Origin: Sceloporus undulatus | Lineage: Eukaryota; Chordata; Lepidosauria; Squamata; Phrynosomatidae | Length of the DNA stretch: 64,000 nucleotides | Assembly (NCBI RefSeq): GCF_019175285.1 | Contig: NC_056522.1 | Coordinates: 321,521,196-321,585,195, forward strand | Reading direction: 5' to 3' | Made by a program: the position numbers and the translations under genes | Shown: positions 1 through 10,900 of the stretch, piece after piece | Layout of the letters: each line of letters starts with the position of its first letter | Numbering within the stretch: the first letter of the stretch is position 1 | The notes under the pieces: generated by a model | The model's database searches: none | Told to the model about the DNA's origin: nothing | What the model saw: only the letters and a program-made list of their open reading frames with translations

Positions 1-241
1 ATAGCTAAGAATGAAGAGGATTGCATACTCCAGTACCTTGCATCATTCCTTAGGTTTAATGTCCATTTACTAACCAGAATCTGAAGTTTAAAGTTAAGAT
101 TCTGATTCATAAATTGACATCAAATCAATGGTTTGGACATAACAATAAACTGGTGTTTAATTTAAAAAGAAGGCTACAAAGGGTGAGAAAGGAGCACATA
201 ATTTTGTCATTCATCCTCAACTAATGAAGTATGGTTTAGCG

Positions 242-439
242 CAGTGGTTCCCAACCTTTCTAATGCCGTGACCCCTTAATACAGTTCCTCATGTTGTGGT
301 GACCCAAACCCATGAAATTATTTCCATTGTTACTTCATAACTGTAATTAAATAGGTGTTTTCCAATGGTCTTAGGCGACCCCCATGAAAGGGTCATTTGA
401 CCCCCAAAGGGGTCCCGACCCACAGGTTGGGAACCACTG
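242..439 (+). mobile_element. SPIN-type hAT MITE with intact ends and 8-bp target duplication
   Basis: The element starts CAGTGGTTCCCAACCT and ends AGGTTGGGAACCACTG, a perfect inverted pair. It is flanked on both sides by the 8-bp duplication GTTTAGCG (234-241 and 440-447), the hallmark of hAT transposition. Internal text such as TACAGTTCCTCATGTTGTGG and GGTCTTAGGCGACCCC matches what I recall of the SPIN (Space Invader) non-autonomous consensus. At 198 bp it is an internally shortened, non-coding copy. Confidence 0.9.
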
Positions 440-447
440 GTTTAGCG

Positions 448-1200
448 GGATAAATACCAAACATCCAAAGTAAGATATCACTAAACTTTAAGCCATAAGT
501 AATAATGGTCAAGCCTTTTACAGTATAGGAGAAGATCTCTAAAGGAGAAAATTCCAGAAAGGAATTAAGGCACTTTCACTTATGAAAAGGCATGAACATC
601 CCCCATTGTGTCTATAAAGACTATAAGGTAAGCTGTACTATGTATAACAGCACATACTTTCAAATGTGCATGTCTATGGAATCACAGGGCCTGAGCTGAT
701 GGGCAGGATACTGCAGGCCAAGCCTATAGTGTCCTGCCTTGCCCAGCCCCAGTTTCTAGCTGGGTTAGTCTCTAGGCCAGTGGGTGTTCATATGCTCACC
801 TGCCACCATTCCATGGAGCTGCTGCCGCGTGCCCCTTACCTGTCGTTGCCATCTCTGAAGGCCCCTGCCGTGGTTGTAAGGGCAGAAGTGGGGCCTCTGG
901 CTACACCCATGTGGCCAGGTGCCCCTTTCTGACATCAGAGGCTGCAGCAGGGAGCTTCAGAGAAGACATATGGTGGCAGGAGAAAAGGGGTGCACAGGGC
1001 CATGTACTGTGCCTGCTGTTGCCATGGAGTTTTTACAAAACTCTGAGGCAAACAGCAGGTTTTTTTAACCCATGCTAAGGCTGCTTCATCCCAGGATCCG
1101 TCAGGAACTGCCAGATTGGCATCCAGACTGGCTGATCCTAGACCAGGGCTATTGGTATGCATCATCTGTACAGGATCACACCAGGCTGGGGGGGGGAACA
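448..1200. other. Unassigned intergenic DNA downstream of the methyltransferase gene
   Basis: No gene recognised. The part from about 660 to 1200 is richer in G+C than its surroundings and open in several frames, but shows no splice-bounded or family-like protein. It could be a decayed repeat or distal 3' flank. Confidence 0.4.
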
Positions 1201-1236
1201 CAGGCCTTTTGGCACATGTGTATAGGCCCACAGACT

Positions 1237-1376
1237 TTATTCAAATGGTTTCTCTGTGCTTTCCAAGATATACCCTCTGCTTAATATAAGGGAAGAGTTC
1301 TAGTTTTTATAATAATTTAATTGCAGAGATGTGTGCAGCTAGCAAGGGCAGACTTCAGGCTTATGGGATATTTATT
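1237..1376 (-). promoter_or_regulatory. Candidate polyadenylation signals of the methyltransferase gene
   Basis: On the minus strand AATAAA occurs at 1371-1376 and again at 1237-1242, downstream of the stop codon at 1801-1803. Either could end a 3' UTR of about 0.4-0.6 kb. Motif evidence only. Confidence 0.35.
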
Positions 1377-1800
1377 TTTGCTAGAGCCCTGAGATACATC
1401 AACCAGAATTGTGTGTAAAAGACATACACTTGGATTTAAAGAATCTTGCACTCAGGTATTTGCCTTGAGTACCATGACTGAATGAAGCCTTACAGTCCTA
1501 CAAAAATTCCAGTTCTGCTCACCCTAACCATTCTATTTTTCAGCATGGAGCCAGAATGAGGTTTAAGAGTCATTTTGCTGCTTCTGATGTTAAATAAATC
1601 TCAGTCAGAAAGCCCTTTTTGGTCTGCTACAAAGTCACTTACAAAGCTATCTTCTTCCCACTCTGGCCTACCTGTTAGCAGTTTTGTTTTGCCTGCAACA
1701 AGCAGAGTAGGAGAGGGATTCCCCCCCCCATCAATATGTTGTCATTTTAGGAAAAATGAGTTTTTATCTAACCACACCTTGGAAGGAACTTATTAATATT

Positions 1801-1974
1801 TTACCGAGGCCACTGTTTCTCCTTGTCTGTCAAAGGAACATATATCACCCCCATCAGATGTGTTTCTACAATCTGACCATCTTTAGTCTTGTCATACTGC
1901 ATCATAACCTGGTTTCCACCCTCTGGTCCTACTGGCAGAATTAGTCGCCCTCCTGGTTTCAGCTCATTCAGTAA
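1801..1974 (-). CDS. PCMTL: Methyltransferase terminal exon
   Basis: Acceptor TTACCAG precedes [16 protein letters not shown]; the frame ends QWPR then TAA. The stop lies inside CTCGGTAAAATA, so the same bases could serve as a splice donor. In mammals alternative splicing at this point swaps the last residues for an RDEL end; no such downstream exon was identified here. Confidence 0.9.
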   Translation of the reverse strand, partial: LLNELKPGGRLILPVGPEGGNQVMMQYDKTKDGQIVETHLMGVIYVPLTDKEKQWPR

Positions 1975-4900
1975 CTGGTAAGACAAAAGAAGATTCACCA
2001 AGATTAACAAGATAAAGCAAAAAACAAAACACCCCTCCCCCCCACAACAGAACAAAATGGAGAAATTTCTATGTAACAAAGAGAAGCAAAATTAAGCTCC
2101 TTGGGTTCTGCAAGAAAAATAGAACATACCCATATGAGATGTGAAGGTGCCCCTGCCACCTCCCCCCGAAAAAAGCTCTTCCCCCATTTATTTCTGTATT
2201 ATTTTTTTTAAAATGACTTATGCAGTATTTTCTTTTAGAATGATAAAATATTTAGGATGTTTATATATTGCTTCCCCCACCCTAAATTATTTCTCAGAGC
2301 TACGTATATTACAGGAGCAATTTTACGCAAGCCTGTGTACAGGATCAGAGCATTGCAGATCTTGGTTTTACTTTTTGTTGTTGTTGTTCTCTTAAGGGAA
2401 TGAGGGCTTTATTTCTGCTCAATACTTTGGAGGTGTAGAAGAGACAAAATCATTTTCTTTGTTTTACAAGTGCTAGTGGTTTCTTCTCTTTTTACTTTCC
2501 CCCCCTCCCCTGCTCCACATAAGAAAGCAAAAATTTAAGAGTTCCGATGTTCCCTAAACTGGGATCTTGTTGCTCCATTTGTAACAATGTCCTTTGAAAA
2601 GGATTTAAACAAGAGGCTGAATGCCCATCTGTCACGGGTGCTTTGATTTTGTGTTTCTGCATGGCAGGGGGTTGGACTGGATGGCCCTTGTGTTCTCATC
2701 AACTCTATGATTCTATGTAAAATAATATCAATTTATAGATATTGTCTGCATAAACTGTACTTTTAACATTCAAAACATTATAAATTTATGTCAAGCCAAA
2801 TTAGACATAACACCTGAGGAAGTAGGTTCAAGTCTACGAAAGCTCATGCTATTAGATTTTATGTTCCTAAAGTCACAAATTAATTTAGCATTTTTTAAAA
2901 AATCCTAAAATTTCTGGGGAAATAAACTGCAAAAAACAGATATCTCTCCCCCCCTTCCCGGTTTCAATTTTCCAGACATTTTTACATCTCTATAGATAAC
3001 CTGCAAACTTGCTATTTATTTGTAATCTCATTTCTTCACATGAGATTTTTCTTGCTGAAGATTTCTACAAAGAACCACAATGAAGTATTTCTTTTTAACT
3101 CATATTGAAAGAACACTCATACTGAAAGGATCAGATTTCCAAATTCAGGAAATCTGTTTAAGAAAGTTTCATATATAATTCTTCCTATTTTTAAGCCATT
3201 TCAACCCTCTTTTCTTATAATTGCAACTGTAAGATGGTATCACATACTTTCCAATGCAGTCTTTTAGCTGCCTTAGATCCCTTGGCTGGAGAAAGGTGGG
3301 ATAGTAAATGAATAAATACATCAACAAATAAATCTATCTTAAGGTTCTAGCCAGCAGTGAGGGACAAATGGAGGCAGACATATATCTTTCTTACCGCTTT
3401 TGGCACTGTCGGGGCAGCTGCTCCAACATGGATGGCATCATAAGGGGCTTCTTCAGGATACCCCTTCCTGCCATCCCCAACTGTGGAGAGAGAATGTGCA
3501 GTGAAGGTTCTTGTTCAGATGGCAGCTTCTCCTAAACAATTCTCCTCTGCCTCTCCTTTCACTTGATACCTACATGGAGGAGAGACTGGTATACATATTA
3601 TATTAGCGCTGGGGTCTAAAACAGAGTATGGAAACCACAGGACGAGACCAGGATGAAAACAGAGGATGGAAACCACAGGATGAAACCTAACAAGGAAAAA
3701 CACTGCTCTTTGATACTAAGCTTTTAGGTTAATCAGAATTATGAAAGGAAAGAAATCTGAAAGAAAAAATAGATTTATAGTTACTTTTTAGCTATTTCAC
3801 AACTTGTAATGAAATCCTATGTACAGTTACTGGGAATTATCACTGGGCTAAATAAGCCTTACTTCCAAGTGTGCATACATAGGATTGCAGCCCTAGAAAT
3901 GTATGTAGTTCTAAATGTGCAATCCTATTCATACTTGCTTGGCAATAAACCCCTGTAAAATCAACTGAACTTACTTCTATAACAAAATAGGAATTTGTTG
4001 CACTGAGTAAAAGAAGCAATTTAGTTTTCTCCAAATTTATAAATAAGATTAATGCTTACTTCCAAGTCCATATATTTCTAGTTTCACTGGAATGTACAAT
4101 TAAGTATGCTTTGAATCCTAATTTTAGTATAGACATATGATGAAATAATACATCCCAGTTGGGGGGGGGGGCAGGCAGAACCATGCTGACTATCTGGGGG
4201 CTGTGAGGAAGAAGATGCTACAAGCTCTAATGCTACTTTGGACCTCTGCCTCCTTAGTGGGATTTCTCCTTGCAGGACTCAGCAGGTGTCTGTTGGGTTC
4301 AAAAAGCAAGTCCCTGTCTTTTGCCCTGCAGAAAGAAGGGCTTGTTATTTGCTTTGGCCACTCCTTTTATCATATGCCTGTCTATTTATTGTTCTGTTTT
4401 AATAGCTACTGTCCTACCAGCCTAAAACAGGAAGGATGTGTTTTCCAGAGAAGGGAGAGGAAACACAGTCTCAGGGAGCAGCCACTGGAGTCATACAGGG
4501 CAGAGGGAGATACAGAACAAGGAGACAATTAAAATATCAAAGAATAGGGTAACACAAGAGGGTGCTTGTTGTCCCCAAACTCTCCCAGCCCAAATAGCTT
4601 GAATAGTCTTGGTGACAGCCCTCCCTGCCCCCAGATTGAAAATACTGATGCTGAATGCCAGATCAGTGGATGAACAAATTGACCTGGCCTGTATTACAAA
4701 GACATGGTTGGATGAGGCGGGGTGTGTGTGTGTGTGTGTTCTAATCACTCTCAGCTTTGCCCACCAGGGCCCCATTCCCACTGAGCGATAAAGCGACAAA
4801 TCTTGCTGCGAGTCAGACTCTGAGCGAGTTCCCGAGTCATATTCAAATCATGTCCATTGTTCCCATTACAAAAGGGAGCAAACGGACTCGGTTTTTCTTG

Positions 4901-7900
4901 ACCCATGTTCTCGTTCCCATTGCTATTTCTCCGTTGTATTTTGACGCTGACTTTTTTGTTTTAATATTGTAATGGTTTAATTCTATTTTAATGTACTATT
5001 TTGCATGCTTTTAATTGTTCTGTTTTTTTAAATGTTGTGAGCCACCTTGAGTGCCAGTTTTGGGGAAAGGGTGTGACATTTATTTATGTATTTATTATTT
5101 CATTTAAAGGCCACCTTTCTCCCTGAAGGAACCCAAGGTGACTCACAGATTTACAGGTGATGATGATGATATAAAGAAAACAAAATTAGGAGGGATCAGC
5201 ATAGGTCTGAAAATAATACAGGAAAAAGAAGCCTCAGGCTTCATATAGTAGATCATGGCAGTTAATCTATAACTGACTTTATGACATGGTAGAGGACTCA
5301 TAATGAGAGGCATTAGTATATAGGGTAAACATTCGTGGTTCAATTTATCATTAATGGAATTTTATTATAAACATAGCATAGCAATGGTGAGGCGACATCT
5401 CGTAGTAACTCATTTGCCTATGTACCTTTGGCATAATTGCTAGAATAACATTCTCTATAGAAAGAGCTCTTACCTATAAGTTTTACTCGCCCAGAACTCA
5501 GCAAAGTTGGATCATCTTCTCTGACATTTCTGATGGATTCATGAACCAGCTCTTCGATGTGTTCAATGCCCACTGCTTTCCCTGTTGGCCCTACCTGTAA
5601 CAGGAGACACATTCACTTCAGCATGGGTTACTACCACAAATTAATTAATTCAGAAAACAATTTCCCTTAGAATGATTTGCTGCTAGTATATGATTATTTA
5701 TACACAATGGGTGGGATTCAACACTTCCATCCATGTCTACTAAGTAGCCCCCACAGGTCCTATGCCCTTAACCCCTGCTCCAGGCGTCTGGAAAATCACC
5801 CAGGGCAGGTTTTTGATCTTTAGTGCAGTATTTGATGTACACCAATTATATGTACAGCCAGTTTCAGAATACCTGGGGGTTAGCAAAATTACCCAGAAAA
5901 TAAAGTCTAATTGCAATTATTTCTACAACTATACCTGTCAGGAATTCTTCAGAGATGCAGTGCACTAACTATGCAACTTCAATTATGTCATTCATTTTAG
6001 ATGCCTGCTCCAATGGTGTACAACTCCAATTATGTAATTCGTCTATATGCCTGCTCAAAGTAAGTCTCACTGAGTTCACTGGGACTTACCCTCAGAAAAG
6101 TATATCTAGGATTGTGGCCTCTCTCTCCTTTAACACACGGCTAACAATGTGATTATAATGGAATAGATCAGATTTGTCTAGAGAAGGCCCATTCAATTCA
6201 TTTTCAAGACTGTGTTACTTCAGTTGATCCTTTTTAATTTACCTAAATTTATATTTCACTGTAGCTAGATCCTTCTCTGTACAGATAACAGCATCAAATA
6301 TAAGACTGGTTAGAAAAACAGTACAGTAGGCTCTCCTTATCCAAGAGTTTAAGCATCCACAGCTTGAAATATTTCAAAAAGTTATATACAGTGGTACCCC
6401 GGGATACGAATGCGCCGGGTTACGAATTTTTCGGGATACGAAAAAATCCCATAGGGATTTATTGCTTCGGCTTACGAAGGTTTCTTCGGGTTACGAAAAA
6501 ACCGCGGCGCTATTTTCCGCCACCGGAGGGCAGCAGAGAGCTATTTTTCCATTAGCGCCTATGGGAATTCGGCTTACGAAGGTATTTCGGGTTACGAAAT
6601 TAACCGCGGAACTGTACATGTTTTTCCCCCCTCACCACAGAATCCCACGAAATACATGGTGTATTCTGCTTACCATCCTAGCAAAGCAAGCTGTAAGATA
6701 TCCACTTCCTGATCCTACATCCAGGGCTTATCAAATGAAAGGATAATGAAAAACAGTTCTCTTGATAGTATGAAATGACATTTGTTGTTTCTGCAGCATG
6801 CTCATGCCCTTGAGTTACTGAAGGACCAGTTGGTGGAAGGAGCAAAAGCCCTGGAGTCATACAGGGCAGAGGGAGATACAGAACAAGGAGACAATTATTC
6901 CAAATAGCAAACCTTGATTTTGTCATTTTGTATAAGGGACACCATTTCACTATGTCATTGTATTCAATGGGACTTGAGCATCCACAAATTTTGGTATCCA
7001 CAGAGGATCCTGGAACCAAATCCCAGCAGATAACAAGAGCCCACTGTACATGTTTTTCCCCCCTCACCACAGAATCCCACGAAATACATGGTGTATTCTG
7101 CTTACCATCCTAGCAAAGCAAGTTGTAAGATATCCACTTCCTGATCCTACATCCAGGGCTTTTGCTCCTTCCACCAACTGGTCCTTCAGTAACTCAAGGG
7201 CATGAGCATGCTGCAGAAACAACAAATGTCATTTCATACTATCAAGAGAACTGTTTTTCATTATCCTTTCATTCAACAGTGACAAAAGTAATATAAGAAA
7301 ACACTCTCACAATTCAACCCCTTGACTATGCTCCAGCTTTATAAAATCATGTATTCTAATTTTTACTTTAGAAATGCAAGCACAGGAGGAATTGAAGCAG
7401 CCACCAGCAGAAATTCAGATAAGAAACATCTGCAGCACAAATTTCTGAGCATTTTCAATTTGCAATAGTTATAAATACACCTTCTTGTTGACTTATACCA
7501 CCTGCATCCATGTAGCACACAGGACTGCCTAGAAAATACTCAGTACAATAAGTAATTTGGTCATGTTGCTAGGACAGGACCCATAACCTAGTAGCAGGAC
7601 ACATGGCTTTCATGTATATGGTTCTGTTTTCAATCCTCTTGTATCTCCAGTTCAAAGGCACATATACAGCAAGTCCAGAGGAGGCAGCACCATGTCAGAT
7701 GGGCAATGTCTGGTCTCAGTATAAGGCATTTTTACACATTCATGGCCTATGTGCATATTCTGCTGAACGCTATCTACTAACTGTGTTCATATAGCATTTA
7801 GTAGATGTTGTAATATGTCTTACCATATGAGGTGCACTTATTGTAGCCTTGTATCCTGAAAAGAAAACCACTGGTCAGTTGTTTTTTCATTATCAAAACC

Positions 7901-10900
7901 TGTATTAACTTGAGCACCTTCTGTTAACACAGTTAACTTCACAAATGCTCTACTCCCTCAGTGTCTCTATGTAATTCAAAGACTTGAGAGTTTCTGTTTT
8001 ATACTACACTGTGTGAAAGGTATTTTGGCCCTGTGTAAAATTTCCAGGATGAACTTATGCAGCCCAGTTTTGGGGTTCCAAGAGCTAAAGCTACACACAA
8101 ATAATAATCTTTGCCATTTCTTACCTATTGACTGAGGCGAATCCATATATGGGAAATACTTGATATAGTGAGCTCTGTCTGTAGCCAGCAACACATCAAA
8201 AACGTGCTGAGACTTAATCACACCATTTTCTAAAGAAACAGGGAATAAGAGGGCAGATAGTAGTTCAGTGGAGTCCAGCTCTTTTGGGACAGTTTGATAA
8301 CTCATTCAGGTTAGTTGTTCCATTTCCACTATATATTAAAAAATACACTTAACAACTTTGTGTAAACCTAAATTATGGAGGTACCTGTTGTTATTTTGCC
8401 AGTTGTAAACAGGTCTACACAGCTATAGGAGGATAGAGCGGAGTAGATTCACACATTTTACCAGCTCAGACTTTGTTTACTGCAGATACATTGCTGAAAC
8501 CCAACACTGAAACTCTGTGTTTCTCCAGCCCTTCTTCACCATCCTCCCAATGCTGTTAAAAAAATTCCAGCTAGATGGAGGGCTAGGAGAAAATGTGGGC
8601 TGGAGAGGGATAAAAAGATTTTTTAAAAGAAGCTTTGTTTTCAGAGGCTTTGTTAACTGAGGGCCTGTACAAACAGGCCAAAGTAAAGCTGCTTCAAGTC
8701 ACTTTGGAGGTATGCTGTTTAAATGACATGTGCATCTTAAGAGGCCAGAAGCTGCACCAAAGCTGTGCTCCTTAGGATTGGAGCACATGTATCATTTAAA
8801 CAGCATACCTCCAAAGTGACCTGAAGCAGCTTTATTTTGGTCTGTCTGTATGGACTCTGAATTATGCCTGCAATGTGCAATTCTAAAAGAGAATTAGACC
8901 AATTGATGTATTGTAAGACTATTAATAGCTACTAATGATGACTGCATATTATCTCCAGCATCACAGGTAGTAAGCCTCTCAATAATGGTTGCTGAGATAC
9001 ATGAATGGGAGGATGCTACTGTAATCATGTCTTGCTCAGAAGTAAATGCAGATTAACAGGATACTGGACTAGATAGGTGTTTGGTATGATCTCATATAGC
9101 TCTTATGTCATGGGCAGGGAAAGAGATAGGCATGCTAGTTGCAGTGAGCCAGCAGGCGTTTGGAAATGGCAGACTAGCTAATATGTAATTTTAGGAATAT
9201 GCTGTTCTACTATTTCTTTTGGTTAAACTCAGTTTTATTTTTAAATGAAGGCTAGTAATTAACTCTGTACTATGTATCCCAGTATTTCAGTAACTGGTTT
9301 AAAAATGAGCCCTGGAGATCAGTTGCTGTTAGTACTCACTGTAAAGGTTGTTGAGCAATTCAGCATGCGTCTTCCCAGTTGAGGTCCACGCCATGGTTCT
9401 GGATAGCAGAAGTCCCATGAGCAAGGTAGCAATCAGCAGCATGTGTCTCATCACATAAAAATGTGCCAGGGATTCCCAGGCCTGACCAGCCAGTCGTGAT
9501 GGAGCAAAGAGAAAAAGATGTTGTACAACAAGCTCATGTAACATCCAAAGGAAACCAAATCCTCCACATGCAGAAGCAGCCAAGATTAAGAATAGATGCA
9601 CAGATGAAAAAACAACAACCAGGGAAACACATTGGTTGTCAAAATGAAATATTAATAGACTGTTTCACATTAATTTAGGTGCCATTTGTGCTACTTATTT
9701 TGGCATGAGTTATTTTTGTGTGAGAAGTACACATGGATTACTGTAACATATGTTATATAGGGGCTGCTGTTGAAGACAATATGAAAGAAGAAGCAAGTCC
9801 AAAACTTTGTGGCTAAAGTGGACAGACCAAACTAGACAGATTGTTTGAAACTGAAACACACTGAAAAAGTGGCTCCTGGTAAGTGCCATAGTTCAGTTCA
9901 AAGTGCTCATCTTAACCTGTAAACCCCTACTAGGGCTGAAATAACTACTTACTCTCAGATCCATTTGCCTATTTGCTTAGTTGTTTGAGGCCATTTTCTG
10001 AGTGACAGTACTGTAATTTGAAATACATCAGGCAGTGGCTGGAGTGAAATCTCTCAATGACAGCTGACTTTGAAATGCCCTTACCATAATTTAAGTGCTA
10101 GGGCTAAATGTTTTCTGCTCTCCTAGGCATATTTTGAACCAACACAGTGTAGGTGGACTACGACTGTGGAGACTAGGTTTTGATTCCATGCTTGGCCATG
10201 AAACCCACTGGGTGACCTTGGGCAAGTCACACTCTCTCGGCCTCAGAGGGTGGCAATGGCAAACCTCCCCTGAAGAAATCTTGCCAAGAAAACCCCAGGA
10301 TAGGTTCATTGTAGGGTCACCATAAGTCGGAAATGACCCAAAGGCACACAGCAAGAAACAAATATTTATTTCTTGTACATTAATTGTTTCCTCTTAATAG
10401 CTGCCCCTTGACAATATGCTTCTGCTGGAGATGTGAGATATACTGTAAATAAACAAACAAAAAGGTGCGCTTTATTCCAATGTATCAGAAGTTGGTTAAA
10501 AACCATCCATGCAAGTTCTGTGAACATATCTGCAAAAAAAGGGGGCCTATTTTCAGTCTCATTCCAACTGCTACAGCCTTCTAGGTGTCTGAGATTATGG
10601 CAATGTGAGCTGGAAGCAATTACAATCCAAAGGCTCATTTGGGCTTTGAGGAGGAACATAGCAGTAAGTAGTCTCCCTTACAGCAACAGCAGCCAGCCCT
10701 AAGGGATGGTGAAAAAGTTTAAATGAATTACTATTCTTCTAGTACAGGTTGTGTCTCCCTTATCCAGAATGCGGAAGTCCGAAACATTCCAAAATTGTCC
10801 ACATGGGTGGCTGAGACAGTGAGACCTTTGCTTTCAGATGGGTCAATGGACACAAACCGTTTCAAGCATAAACAGGATCTAAATAGTATGTATAAAGTTA

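Larger units (their letters stand above)
6324..7046. mobile_element. Tigger-like MITE, interrupted
   Basis: Left end CAGTAGGCTCTCCTTATCC and right end (read inverted) CAGTGGGCTCTTGTTATC, flanked by TA at 6322-6323 and 7047-7048. Only 6324-6387 and about 6898-7046 belong to it; the middle holds another MITE and the copied patches. Confidence 0.65.

Noticed and set aside
6678-7070. 130-codon minus-strand ORF across the nested MITEs
   Set aside because: Runs through copied exon fragments in the wrong orientation and transposon DNA.
9463-9678. 71-codon plus-strand ORF
   Set aside because: Antisense to exon 2 of the methyltransferase.
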